Notes under the pieces: model-generated
What the model was told of the DNA's origin: nothing
Database searches by the model: none
Seen by the model: the letters and a program-made list of their open reading frames with translations, nothing else
Shown here: piece after piece, positions 1-9,965 of the stretch
Numbering within the stretch: position 1 is the stretch's first letter
Layout of the letters: each line of letters starts with the position of its first letter
NCBI GenBank assembly: GCA_900155495.1
Contig: FTLJ01000148.1
Location: 1 to 52,363 of the forward strand
Direction: 5' to 3'
DNA length: 52,363 nucleotides
Source: Porogramme epimiltina
Lineage: Eukaryota > Basidiomycota > Agaricomycetes > Polyporales > Polyporaceae
Position numbers and translations under genes: made by a program

Positions 1-253
1 TCAGCGACATCATATAGATCGCTGACCGTAATAATATCTTCGAGCCTCAGAAAAAAAGCCGCCGGCCCGTTGCGCCACAGGGGCGGGTGTATCGCATTCC
101 ATAGCGCCGGCACACGCCTCATTGCGCGCTGTAGCCGCTATAGCACTCTGTAGCAGCGCAGGGGGGGGTCTATAGCATTCTATTGCATCGCATAGCAACG
201 TGCAAGGTTTGGTAGCACTTTATAGACCCCGGTGGTAACTTTATTGTATTGGA
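1..253. repeat. TATAGC-rich low-complexity stretch, left copy
   Basis: No gene is seen. The words tatagcact, ctatagc and gcatagc recur every 15-30 bases with a purine- or pyrimidine-rich filler, giving imperfect palindromic spacing. The same kind of sequence recurs at 3298-3504, so the pair brackets the two genes at 364-3297. It resembles a decayed satellite or MITE cluster; no terminal repeats could be defined. Confidence 0.5.
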
Positions 254-363
254 TTGCGGAAGGCAAGGTACTATAGCACTTGGTTGACAGTGCTACCGGC
301 CAGGAGTATCATCGGGCACACAATCCAAATGGCTCGTAAAACAAATTTTATTCAAACTGTCTA

Positions 364-1532
364 CTACATAGTACTCCATGAGCTCGTCGTGCACGTGCCG
401 GACGACGACGGCGCGAGCCTCTCAGCGAACACGTCCATGCTCGCAAACGTCTTCCAGTTGCGAGTTAGACGGGCGCGCGGGTCAGCTCGACTGTGGCGCT
501 CCGATGCGCGAGAGAGAGGTGGCGGCGCAGACGCACCAATGATCGAGTTCTGGACCGTCGGACGGCCACGGGAACTTCACGTCGATCAGCAGTGTCGGCG
601 CGAACCCGACCGTCGAGGATTGCGCGCGCGCGCCCCCGACGAGGGAGAGGGCGAGGATGGCGAGGATGGTGGAAAGGGCGACGGACGCGATGGCGATGGC
701 GGTGTGGGTGATAGTGGGAGCAAGAGAGGTGGGAACCTAGGAACTGAGAGGGGCAGGGAGACAGCGCATGTGCCCCGGGGTGGCGAGGGGAGAAAAAAGC
801 GAGAGGAGGATTGGGAGCGCGCGCTCGCCCTGTGCATGACGATGCGAAGGCGTTAGGGGACGAGTAATCGTTGAGCTGGGGCGTAACGTACACGGAGACG
901 TGGGCACCGTTCATGTAATGTTCGTCAAGGATCAAGGGGCCGCCGGATGAGGGGACGTCGTGTTCCGAAGGGTCGTACTCCGCGGTGATGGAAACACCCG
1001 AGGGGTTGTCGCCGTTGAAAGGGCCAAAATCGCCGTCCGCGCCGTCTCTTGGTGGGAGATCGGAGTAGCTGGAGTAAGGGGAGTTCTGGAAGGAGCTGTT
1101 GTAGGACGGGGCGTGGGGGAAGTGGGAAGAGGAGTCCGGGAAGGCGTCGAAGTCGTATGAAGAGTGGTTAGAGGAGAGGTCGAAGACGTTTGTGTGGGAG
1201 GACGGGGCGATGCCAGAGTCTTGCTGGTGTGGATGGACCGCGGGAGCGAGGAGAGCGTCCATGACCGAGTGCTTTAACGGAAGGAGCGGCGGAGGGGGTG
1301 CGCAGGCGATGATGTGGGCCGACACTAGAGTCAGCGCAGCTCTCGCAGTGCTAGCTGTGGAAGGGAGGCGGTAACGCGAGAGGAGTGCTAGAAGTGTGCG
1401 GAAAGAGGGTAGACGACGAGGACGAGGACGAAGAGTGGAGAGAGAGCACGCGAAGAACGCTAAGTTCGCAAGCGCCAGCGTCAAATTTTTCGGGCGCTTG
1501 TGCCTTGCCGTCGTGGCATGCCTCTTGCTCAT
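364..1532 (-). CDS. Putative serine-rich membrane protein, spliced
   Basis: Family not recognised. The start at 1532 (MSKRHATTARHKRPK) is preferred over an in-frame ATG at 1589 because a basic head then leads directly into a hydrophobic run (LTLALANLAFFACS). A Ser/Asn/Tyr/Asp-rich middle follows, with many potential phosphorylation or glycosylation sites. A further exon, read from about 738 downward, encodes a clear membrane helix (AIAIASVALSTILAILALS) and a short tail. The last intron runs from about 536 down to the acceptor cacag near 491 (donor gtgcgt after codons for DH), and the final exon ends at a TAG at 364-366. The donor of the middle intron, between about 900 and 739, is uncertain: gtgtac keeps the frame with acceptor cctag but is a weak site. 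Two or more membrane segments suggest a surface or endomembrane protein. It is divergent to the DUF7729 gene, sharing about 180 bp of upstream DNA. Confidence 0.5.
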
Positions 1533-1714
1533 GCCTTTCCCTTCTCCCGTCACTGTCCCACCGTTCCCGATCTTACTGCAAGCCCCCACCCTCCTCTATG
1601 TCGACTCTTCTAGTACTAACTATGTTCACGCCCTCAGTGTTTCCGGATCCCTGACGACCCACCGCAAACCGTCCTCGGCGTCGACGATCGCATCAGATAC
1701 GTCCCTCAGGCCTA

Positions 1715-3297
1715 ATGTCTACGGTGATTTTTTCCTCAGCCCTCCCCCAGCAGCTGCTGCTCAAGAAACGTCGCACGCGTTGGACCGTCATCCTCGTGCC
1801 CCTCGCCCTCGTCCTCATCAATCTCTCCACCCACTTCCTCACCCACCCCGTCGCCCTCGACGTCTTCGCCGCCCGCGACCTGAGCTGGCAGATCGTCGCC
1901 GACTGGACGCCGCACAAACGACATGTGAATCCCGACCCTCCGCCTGCCGAGTCGACCGCCACCACTGTTGGCAGCGCGATGCGCTCTCTCTCGCGTCCTC
2001 ATCAACCGCCGCGCGGACGGTGACCGCGGGGAGCGCGACGGTGCCGACGGGCACGCCGGATCTCCCGAAGCCATTCCCGCAGCCGTTCGACGACACGTTC
2101 CCGACCAACCACCCGACGATCGGCTGCCAGGACCTCATGACGAACATGACCCAGACGTCCGCGTGCCGCGAGTGCCGCCCGTTCTTGCTCCTCGTCCAGG
2201 ACTCGGACGCGTTCATCACAGTGAGTCTCTTCGATTTCCGTGCGCCCCCTTTGGCCGGTCCCCTGCCTTTTTCTCTATCTTCACCCGTTCGCGCATTCTT
2301 TTCCCCTTCGCTGTTTATTCTTTTTTAAATTTGCGGTCATGGATTCATGGATTCGAGCCGTAGGCGGTGTGTTTGGATGGGATGGCTGGAGGGCCAGGAC
2401 AGACGAACGAACAAACAGGCGGGTGCGCCCGTCTTTGACACGTCCTCGTGCTCCAGCACTCCCGCAGGGGCTGCCTATGGGAAGCCACGGAATTTTTTCC
2501 CTTCTCTCCCTGGACAGGGTTCGAAAACTCGGCTTGCTAACCTCGGCCGTGATCGAAGCAGAGCCAAAGGAGTATCACCGCGCTGAACGTCGTCCTCTGG
2601 GGGACGTACAACACCGACCTGAGCGAGGACCAGTGCGTCGCGGGCACGGCGTGGTTCGAGGAGAACATTCAGACGAGCTGCAAGATGTACCTGAGCACGA
2701 AGAACTCGGTCGTCCTTGATGCCCTCGCAGGTACGTCCGTCGTCAACCGCCCTCCACGAGGGCTGTCGTTCGTGCGAACGGACGCTCACACGCCTTCTCC
2801 CTCTGCCCCTCTGTCGTTTTGCCCCGCACGTGCCCCCGCCTTTCCGCCCGTCCGCCCTCCCCTCAAATCGCGCCGGCCTCCAAGCGTACTCAGTGATGCG
2901 CACCGCTGCGTGTGCGGTGAACAGCACCAACACGTACTGCTACATCGATGCGCTGCAGGCCGCGAGCGCGGCGGACCTCTACCCCTACCAGCTCCCGCTC
3001 GGGCTGCCCCTGCTGAATGCGACGGTGCCGTCGTGCGACGCGTGCGCGCAGCGCGTCAAGGGCGCGTTCGCCGAGGGCGGCGCGGGCGTCGACGCGCTCA
3101 TGGAGACGTGCGCGGAGGTAGGCACGGTCAACCGCGTGTGCGGCGCTACGCAGGCAGCAGGATCCGGCGCTGCCGGGCTTCGTGCACAGTGGGCAGTGGC
3201 GTCGTCTCTATCTCCCCTCCTTCATCGTCGCTGCGTAGCTACCCCATGTATGACCCCACCCAAATATATTTCTATTAGTGCGCTATCCTGGATATAG
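1715..3297 (+). CDS. DUF7729-like secreted or anchored cysteine-rich protein, possibly frameshifted
   Basis: The N-terminus has basic residues followed by a signal anchor (WTVILVPLALVLINL). The conserved cysteine part lies in three exons: up to 2220 (IGCQDLMTNMTQTSACREC), 2562-2730 (ITALNVVLWGTYNTDLSEDQ) and from 2885 (TYCYIDAL, DLYPYQLPLGLPL, PSCDACAQ). Introns 2221-2561 (gtgagt) and 2731-2884 (gtacgt) keep frame. The spaced cysteines and the YPYQLPLG block recall DUF7729 proteins of Agaricomycetes, which are secreted and of unknown function. Between the first and second parts the frame changes near 1985-2030 without a convincing intron, which could be a 1-nt indel, an assembly error or a weak intron. 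The C-terminus reads from a CGAT motif into non-conserved sequence and stops at 3297, at the edge of the TATAGC repeat, so the true 3' end may be lost. Confidence 0.55.
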
Positions 3298-3529
3298 AGA
3301 ACTGCAGTGCACTATAGAAACGTCGCCGGGAAGAATATAGCATTGTAACGCACTATATAAGGCCCCCCTCCGATTATAGAGAGCTATAGGGTCACCCACC
3401 CGCGCTATGGTGCGCTATGGCGCGCTACATGGCACCTAGCGCGCATGATATAGCGTATTAGAAAGGGGGGTAGCTATGGGGCTACGGGCGCTATATAGCG
3501 CCCATTGCGCTACATAGCATCTGGATTTT
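3298..3529. repeat. TATAGC-rich low-complexity stretch, right copy, with 18-bp palindrome
   Basis: Same word composition as 1-253: repeated ctatag, gcgctatgg, tatagcg and agctat. It includes the perfect 18-bp palindrome GGGCGCTATATAGCGCCC at 3486-3503. It directly abuts the HECT exon fragment on its right and the DUF7729 reading frame on its left. It may be a breakpoint-associated repeat. Confidence 0.55.
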
Positions 3530-3644
3530 TTTCTGATGAGGACAGCTATACGGAGATCATGCGCCAGATGCCAAACGACCTCAAGAAGCGCTTGATGATC
3601 AAGTTCGAGGGAGAGGATGGTCTTGATTACGGAGGTCTTTCTAG
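3530..3644 (+). pseudogene. HECT E3 ubiquitin ligase (Rsp5/NEDD4 type) exon fragment
   Basis: The translation contains [18 protein letters not shown] followed by [12 protein letters not shown], the strongly conserved start of the HECT N-lobe in Rsp5/NEDD4-type ligases. The piece ends at 3644 in a good splice donor (AG|GTACGA), so it looks like one exon cut out with its donor. No C2, WW or earlier linker coding is seen upstream: the TATAGC repeat abuts it. The expected next residues (EFFFLLSHE) and the catalytic-cysteine C-lobe are absent downstream. It therefore cannot encode a ligase. It is probably a captured or translocated fragment of the single-copy Rsp5 gene. Confidence 0.75.
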
Positions 3645-3839
3645 GTACGACGGCTCCGCGCCGGGAGCAAGTTCGGCCTCAAGTCTCGCCAGCCGCGGCG
3701 GCTGAGGGGCGGCACGAGTGGGTGGTGGCGGTAGTCGAACGCGTACAGATGCGTCTCCGTATGTCCACCATGCTCTCCTGTGCAGGTCTTTGCCTCCACT
3801 CATCCCTTCATCCTCATTAACAGCGCAATAAGTCCACGA

Positions 3840-4603
3840 CCCCTACTCACTTTGTTGAGCTCGAACGCGGTGAGTCGTAGCTCTACAACCCTCATCATGT
3901 CTACGACGGCAGATCCACAGTTTGGTGTGCGCCCCAGCCTCGTCCGCTCCTGCCGTCCTGCTCCCATCCGTGCTCGCCCAGGTATCCCCTGGTCCCACCG
4001 CCGGGCTTTGTTCCCCCCACGACAAAGTCTCAACTCGCGACGATCCACAGCTAGAACCCCTCCGCCAGATCTTCTCGCTCCCCACGACCTCGAGCTACTG
4101 AATTGACACGACCGCAACGCCCCCCGCGCATTGCCTCAAGATGCCCCGACTGTCCCACGTCCCGTCAACATCGGCCCTTCCTGGACGCGCGGCCTCGCCA
4201 TCCACCCCGTCGGTGCGCCCCCTCCCTCCCCCTTCTCTCCGCACAAACCTGAGACTCACTGCCGCGCCGTGCAGGACAGCGACGGGCGTGATGCTCGTCG
4301 CGTTCCTCCTCTCGCTCTCGACGCACGTCACCGTGACGCTCCTCGCGTCACTCACGTCCTTCCTCGCCACGGCGCTCGTACTCATCGCGTTCGCCGTCGA
4401 CATCGCGCTCTTCGCGGTTCGTCAAGCACGAGACGGCCAAGCTCGACGGCGTCGACGCCAGCACCGACACCGCACCTGGTGGGTTCCCCTTCCTTCCGGC
4501 GCAGCGGCGCCTCCATTCCGTGCCTGCCCCTGCTAAGTGCACTCATATACACCCCTCCTAAACAGGTCTATGCCTCGTCCAAGCTCAGCCGTTTCAGTAG
4601 TTG
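3840..4603 (+). pseudogene. PalI/Rim9 (SUR7/PalI family) membrane protein remnant
   Basis: PalI/Rim9 proteins are four-helix plasma-membrane components of the fungal alkaline-pH sensing pathway. Recognisable parts are SWTRGLAIHPV (to 4212), an intron 4213-4279 (gtgcgc...gacag), then ATGVMLVAFLLSLS and a second helix around VLIAFAVDIALFA. Right after ALFA an extra base near 4416-4417 breaks the frame: the family-like continuation FVKHETAKLDGVDA is in +1. A possible last intron (donor gtgggt near 4482, acceptor aacag near 4565) leads to a stop at 4603, without the expected fourth helix. Upstream, a short piece reading PQFGV after a gtgagt intron may match the ectodomain, but the first helix was not found. 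I call it decayed; a sequencing error at the extra base would not restore the missing parts. Confidence 0.6.
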
Positions 4604-4856
4604 AGCGTTATGGGGTCGGGCGCGCGCGTGAGGGCATTAGTAATTGTAGCCATGTGTGTAATAGTAGACGTATAATATATCTATTCTATTCAATGGACCC
4701 GCTGTGAGCAAAGCAATGCCCGAACCCCTACCTTTTGTTGCAATGGGGGTGGAATCAATCCCAATCCTTACAATTGCTTGTGCAGATGGAAATCTGTCTC
4801 AATCCCTCGTCCACATTGTGAGCGATTCGGGGTGGATTGCAAATTGACGCGCAAGG

Positions 4857-4923
4857 ATTGCGATCAATTCCGGGGGATTGCAAGTCGGGCCCCATGTATT
4901 GCGATCAATTCCGGTATATTGCA
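4857..4923. repeat. Direct repeat, period 41 bp, two copies
   Basis: The 17-mer attgcgatcaattccgg occurs at 4857-4873 and 4898-4914. Each is followed three bases later by attgcaa, giving a 41-bp period. A partial third unit (ggattgcaaattgac) precedes it near 4834. Confidence 0.75.
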
Positions 4924-5067
4924 ATGGTCAAATAAGCAACGCGATATAGGCCCTATTATTTTGGCGATTTATACCATTGTAAGCGATTTCCGCCACTTCC
5001 AATACACACCAAGTTTTTGTCGTGTCTGCTGATGTCGAGGATTCAGGCCTGAACCAACTACGAGGAT

Positions 5068-5135
5068 TCCCCGGACCTGCTAGCTTTGTCTAGCATGTCT
5101 TCCTATCGCACGGGTTAGCGTTCAGAGGCCTCCTC
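5068..5135. repeat. Dispersed repeat copy 1
   Basis: The segment beginning ccccggacctgctagctt and containing ttagcgttcagaggcctcct aligns over about 68 bp with 8082-8151. Both lie in gene-free DNA, on either side of F1 in the same orientation, which suggests a degraded interspersed element. Confidence 0.55.
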
Positions 5136-6383
5136 AGGCTGCATCCATAGCGGTCTTCTGTACACGTTGAACCCATGCCCTGGTGACCAGTGCAAGAAGC
5201 ACTGGCAACGCTTGCCGCCGTCATGCGCCGGCCACACTGCCGCTCGACCTGACGGCACGTGATTACGCGATTGGGCGCTTTGCAAAAGACCCACCGAAGC
5301 TCCAACGAGACCATATGTTGTCGGGTGTCTGGGACGGGGTCCACGTCCGTCTTCCCTCCTTCCTTCTCTTGCCATCATTCTCATGTTTACTTGTCTTGGT
5401 TGAAAGAGACTTGTTATACCCGGAGACTGAAGATACCTCATGGCATGCACAGGGTTCCGCTTGTTCACGCTCGTGCGTCTGGAATCTGGATCCAGACAGC
5501 CTCAAGTATGTGCACCTTCGCAATGCTTTTCTCCCTGGCAGAGTTCCTCACCTCATTCCGTCGAACAGTATTTGCGGCGCACTCCGTAACATTGTGCCAG
5601 ACTCCCTGCAGATGTCTGCCATGCGACAAGGTCCTTGCAGCGAACGAGCACGGCACGCGCTCCTGTTCTCCTCAAGGAGCGTGCGCGGCGGCAGAATGGA
5701 GAGGAGTTTGCGCGTCGCGTGAACTGTGCTGTGATACAGTGGATGTCAGGATGAGAGAGGGAGGAGGCGAACGTGTTGCATTGCCAGTTGCGATTCGTTT
5801 TTTTCTGCCTCCTGTGAAGGGAATGCTAAGGTGCGGATGCAGCGATATAGCGAGGTGTCCAATGCGGCTTGAGCAAACATTTGAGCAAGGTACGCAGATA
5901 ACGGCATCATATGACCACCGGTTGTGGACGGCTATAGTCCACGGACGCGATCGCACGAAAACACAGGGAGAAGTAAGGGGTTCAAAGCAAAGAAGAGCGC
6001 CATGTTGTCGGGGAGTCGATTAAGACCGAATTTGAACATTTGTCGACAAGGAAATCGAGGTAGGGGGGCACCCTGGTGAGTCACGTAGACGTCGAGGTGG
6101 AACGAGAAGACGGAGAAGGCAGTGGTTGCGATGCTGTCTCTACGGGTATAGAGGCTGACAAAGACTGGGTATGCAACGGCGAGGGATAACAACTTCAGAC
6201 ATGTGAAGTGCCCGCCGTTGGGGAGGGGGATTATTGGGTGGTAGTATTCATGTGGCGGGGCTGGTTTCTACGCGGAAAATGTTCATATTAGGGTAGAGGA
6301 ACGTTCTCGTAGCACTATCACGGAACGTATAAGTACGTAACATCCTCGTATTTCCCATCCATCACCAATGCATACCCCTGCCG

Positions 6384-7742
6384 TCACGTACTGTATGGTG
6401 GTAACTGATCGTTTGACCGTTGTATCCTCTCCATCCCCCCGCGCAGTGTTGCGATTTCGTGCCTCAAGAAGGAAAGCTCTGCAACAACTGATGCACTCCC
6501 ACTGACCTCCGTGCTCCTCTCTTCTTCTACATCCCCTTCCACTCCCTCTTCCTCGGTGGCCACGTCGACCTTCTGTGTCCCGTCATTGCCGCGACCACCG
6601 AAAAAGCTGACTTCCGGACTACTGCTCTCAAAACGAGTGGCGGGGACTTGTTTTGTCAATTCCCGAACCTGCGCCTCAAGGCCCTGGATGCGCTGAATAA
6701 GCACTGTAGTGCAGTCCGACTGTGACGCGGTTCGGAGCGTTGGTGAAGCCACCATCGAGAGCTCGTCAAGCTCCGAACGTCCGGGGGAAGAACCCACTGA
6801 AGAAAGCGTGAGACACGTTTCCTTGTCGTACGAGACGGCGCAGATGCACTCACCCAAGGCAGGTGCAGAGGAAAGCCGAGAGAGGCTAGGCGCGGAATAT
6901 TGATGTCTCGCGCCTTCCGTCCGCTCATCCTTTCTAACACCATCTACTCCGTCGTCTTCATGAAGAGCAAGCTTATCTACATCGCTATGCAGTGGTCTGA
7001 GAGGAGTGCGTCTTCGATGTCGGATGAGATAGGCGGTAATGGCAAGTACAGAGACGATGGCAGCGACCCCGCCACCCACGGCGCCACCTAGCCTGGTAGC
7101 AGCGACTGGAGTGCGCGAGTCCTGTGTGCTTGGAGCGACGTGCGTCGAGCTTATGGGCGTATAATTTCCCGACGAAAGCGAAGATGTGTTCGCGGAAGAA
7201 GGCTTCGAGTCTTCATCGACAGTATACTCGATGTAGTCGAAGAGAACAAGGGAATGTGTAGGCCCGCCAGACACAATCTCGAGTGTATGGGGCCCATTTG
7301 AAAGTCCTGTTTTGGAGAACACAGGGACTCTGTACTGAATCCCCACGACACCGTCGGGCTGAGTCGGGTGGAAGGTGTCTGCGGCCTCGCCGTCCAAGTA
7401 GAAGGTGAGATTTGTCGATGCTTGCAGCGCGATGACGTTGAAGACGTAGACGGCGATGCCAGAGAAGGATGCGGTAACGTTGAAGTCGGTACTTCCGGGG
7501 ATATGCATAGCAGAGTGCCAGGAGCCATTGAATACTTGGCTGATGTCGACATTGCGTGAATTAAAGGAGCACCCCGTGCAATTCTGGCCTTGTAACCAGC
7601 CCTGGGGAGCATATGTCGGTACAACACCGGTTACGCTGTCGCCGAATTCGTCGTCGATGGTGCGGTTTACAAGGGAAGCGATGGTGGGTATGATGAGGGC
7701 GAGGTGCGTTAAGAGACTTGAGAACCATCTGAATAGCAGCAT
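6384..7742 (-). CDS. NRTIDD-family type I membrane protein F1 (divergent, PPxY tail)
   Basis: 452 residues, single exon. The start at 7742 (MLLFRWFSSLLTHLALIIPT) is chosen over an ATG at 7886 because it gives a signal peptide. The ectodomain starts LVNRTIDDEFGDSVTG, with a C-x-x-C pair (NCTGC), SFSGIAVYVF, NLTFYLDGE and SLVLFDYIEYT, so it is the most diverged copy (SWHSAMH in place of TWHDSTY). A Ser/Thr stalk, a Gly-rich helix (GGAVGGGVAAIVSVLAI) and RHRRR mark a single pass. The cytoplasmic part has an acidic stretch, a coiled coil (IQGLEAQVRELTKQV) and ends LPPYST, which contains a true PPxY motif. It lacks the juxtamembrane intron of most paralogues. Its position at the left end of the array and its divergence suggest an old copy. 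Ligand unknown. Confidence 0.85.
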   Translation of the reverse strand: MLLFRWFSSLLTHLALIIPTIASLVNRTIDDEFGDSVTGVVPTYAPQGWLQGQNCTGCSFNSRNVDISQVFNGSWHSAMHIPGSTDFNVTASFSGIAVYVFNVIALQASTNLTFYLDGEAADTFHPTQPDGVVGIQYRVPVFSKTGLSNGPHTLEIVSGGPTHSLVLFDYIEYTVDEDSKPSSANTSSLSSGNYTPISSTHVAPSTQDSRTPVAATRLGGAVGGGVAAIVSVLAITAYLIRHRRRTPLRPLHSDVDKLALHEDDGVDGVRKDERTEGARHQYSAPSLSRLSSAPALGECICAVSYDKETCLTLSSVGSSPGRSELDELSMVASPTLRTASQSDCTTVLIQRIQGLEAQVRELTKQVPATRFESSSPEVSFFGGRGNDGTQKVDVATEEEGVEGDVEEERSTEVSGSASVVAELSFLRHEIATLRGGMERIQRSNDQLPPYST

Positions 7743-8371
7743 GGTGGGTAGTGAGAGAATGGGGCTCTCGAGATCTGGGGATGTCGCTTCCCGCCGGGGA
7801 TGCAGAGAGGAGGTCGAGCCATGCCGGGAAAAGCGCGGGGAGAGCCCTATTCTCTGCCATTCTATCACAGCGATGTGCATATGCATGTCTGGCTACCAAA
7901 ACAGGGGTCCCCTGGCAGAGAAGACCATCAAGAATTGCTGACAGTTCAACCAGATCGAAGGAACGTCACTATTTAGTAGAATAAGATCCATAAGCGGAAG
8001 AACTTGATAGGGAGGGAAGACTATAAATCATTTACCTGTCGTATATCGGACCGGAAGAGGCTGCCGACTCTCGGCGAGTAGGCCCCGGACCCGCTGGCCT
8101 TGTCTGGCATGCCATCTCATTAGCACAGAGGTCAGCGTTCACAGGCTTCCTGTGTGTATGTCATTGAGTCGTTCAGTAGGAGTTGGTTACCTTGAACTTT
8201 AGCTTAAAGACAGATGGGGGATGATGATGGCCTGGGTCACGGGCCCGGAAATTGAAGTCCCATAGTACGACATAGTCAAGATGCGATGTTACCATCGGAA
8301 TACATATTGACGCCTTTGCATCTCGGCTCTTTGACCCCTCTCTATTCCTCGCTCTTGTCTCCGCCCCATAT
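7743..8371. other. Intergenic between F1 and the F-box-like gene
   Basis: Shared divergent promoter space of F1 (minus) and the F-box-like gene (plus). It contains dispersed repeat copy 2 at 8082-8151. No other coding signal is seen. Confidence 0.5.
8082..8151. repeat. Dispersed repeat copy 2
   Basis: The segment beginning gccccggacccgctggcctt and ending cagcgttcacaggcttcct matches 5068-5135 in the same order and orientation, with scattered substitutions. Confidence 0.55.
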
Positions 8372-9379
8372 ATGTCTGCTCCTCATCAAGAACTCCCCAC
8401 CGAAACGGTCGAGTATATCGTCCAACTGGCGTGGACGTCTACGCAATCTCCGTCAGCTCGTCAATCCCTTTACAACTCCCTTTCCGCCGCTCACCCTCGT
8501 CTTCGGGTGATCATCCTCCATATCGCGACCAAGTTTGCCATCTTCGACTTCGTTGATTTCCCTCCACCCGATATACGGCTCTACTGTGACCACATCATTC
8601 ACCAAATGGCTGCCGACTCCGGTTATAGCAAGGAATCCGCAGAGCTGAAGCGTCTTCTCTTCCACAACTCCCATGTACGCCTCCAAGGTTACTCCTTCGT
8701 CGAAGTCGGCCCCGCTCCCCTCCACATGCTCCACAAGCGCGAAATAGAGCCTTTCCTCAATGTCCTTGTCGACATAATCGGCGACTGCAAGTCCTTCACC
8801 GTCGCCACTGTCCCTAGCATTCCCCAACTCTACCTTTTCGAACGCGAGTGTCTCTTCAGGCATGTCCTTCCGCAGCTTCCTTCCCTCGAAAGCGTTTACC
8901 TGGATTGCCTCTGGATGTTGCCGGACTCCAAGCGGAGCCTGCCACTACGACCATTATCCACCGTCTGGTTCCTACGTATGCGGCAATACCCACCCTGCTC
9001 GTGCGGCACGTCCCGCGATAGTGCCTCCCCGCACTTGTGCATGTCCGGCACCCTCCACGACCTATTTCCGTGCCTTCGCCATCTCCATCTCGATACCCCG
9101 GTCTCCCTCTCGGATGTGTGTGTCTCTCACACGCTCGACACGCTCACCCTTCAAGCCCCGCCCCCGGATCGCGAAGACCCGCCGAAGGTGCTCACGCAAT
9201 ACCAGATACCCCAAGCACTCTCGCACGGCTTCATGGGCTGGCCGCGGGAGGGAGAGGGGACAGCTCGAAGGAGGATCGTTGTGCACGCGGGGATGGAGGA
9301 TCCGGATGGATGGGAGGATGTGCGGAGGGCCTGTGAGGAATACGGGATCGAGCTGGTGAAGGTTCTCAGCTACCTATAG
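8372..9379 (+). CDS. F-box-like protein, basidiomycete type
   Basis: 335 residues, intronless. The N-terminus LPTETVEYIVQLAW is a weak F-box-like helix typical of the expanded agaricomycete F-box/LRR-like families, whose members recruit substrates to SCF ubiquitin ligases. The rest is a mix of leucine-rich strands (LPQLPSLESVYLDCLWML, LFPCLRHLHLD, HTLDTLTLQAP) and a C-terminal part that resembles the usual end of these proteins (DPDGWEDVRRACEEYGIEL). No signal peptide or membrane helix. The start is the first ATG of the frame and lies directly before the F-box-like segment. It is divergent to F1. The F-box match is partial, so 'F-box-like' is an inference from overall pattern; no substrate can be proposed. 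Confidence 0.65.
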   Translation: MSAPHQELPTETVEYIVQLAWTSTQSPSARQSLYNSLSAAHPRLRVIILHIATKFAIFDFVDFPPPDIRLYCDHIIHQMAADSGYSKESAELKRLLFHNSHVRLQGYSFVEVGPAPLHMLHKREIEPFLNVLVDIIGDCKSFTVATVPSIPQLYLFERECLFRHVLPQLPSLESVYLDCLWMLPDSKRSLPLRPLSTVWFLRMRQYPPCSCGTSRDSASPHLCMSGTLHDLFPCLRHLHLDTPVSLSDVCVSHTLDTLTLQAPPPDREDPPKVLTQYQIPQALSHGFMGWPREGEGTARRRIVVHAGMEDPDGWEDVRRACEEYGIELVKVLSYL

Positions 9380-9965
9380 CGTCGGTGAGCTCTTCGCTTT
9401 TCGTTTCGTGAGCCCTTGGCTCAAGTCTCCACCCGTCCACCCCACGCCCTACGACGTGTTCCGCACGTAGCTGCCTAGGCTTAATACCCCTCCAAACCCC
9501 TTTACGTTCCGCCATCCCAGGGCGAGTGCTGGTCAGGCACATGTGCTGCCTGTACGTCCCCCCTGTTCGCTGTAGCGCGATGCGCACGAACAACCGAGAC
9601 TTGGACCACTGTGAGAGCTCTTCTATCCCCTTTATACTCGTTGAACTAACAATGGTCATGATCTAGTCCCCTGCGGGGGCGACCGCTGGCCACTGCCTTC
9701 GTAGCTGGCCGAGGGACGATTCGACGACGCGAGGTTGTTCAATACCCATCTTCGACGATCTCACTCAATGCACGCAGACGCATTCGTCGTTGGTCTCTAC
9801 TTCAAGGGAGGCTTTGAGGGTACTACAGGCGTCGGTTGTGTACCGGGGCTCGTCGGTGCCCTGAGGGAAACGTAGGGGAGGTTGCCGTAGTTAACTATCT
9901 TCGTTATGCTATATAGTATTGTAGAAGCGTCATACCATACACAATGTCCAATACCGCCTTCGTGT
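9380..9965. other. Intergenic, 3' ends of two convergent genes
   Basis: Lies between the F-box-like stop and the stop of the DUF6533 gene. Short frames on both strands have no recognisable content. Confidence 0.5.

Larger units (their letters stand above)
4604..6383. other. Intergenic, no supported gene
   Basis: Open frames here lack introns, domains or family motifs. It holds a 41-bp repeat pair near 4857-4917 and one copy of a dispersed repeat at 5068-5135. A minus frame at 5932-6192 has a hydrophobic start but matches nothing recognised. Bases 6193-6383 are the 3' flank of F1. Confidence 0.5.

Noticed and set aside
1396..2328. 310-residue plus-strand open frame
   Set aside because: Only its last part (about 2020-2220) is the DUF7729 frame; the front is antisense to the membrane protein gene and then off-frame of the signal anchor.
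5259..6023. 254-residue plus-strand open frame and 5183-5722
   Set aside because: No motif, mixed composition, no homologous counterpart; looks like chance.
5932..6192. Minus frame with hydrophobic start (MLSLAVAYPVFVSL)
   Set aside because: Too short, no conserved pattern and no convincing exon chain.
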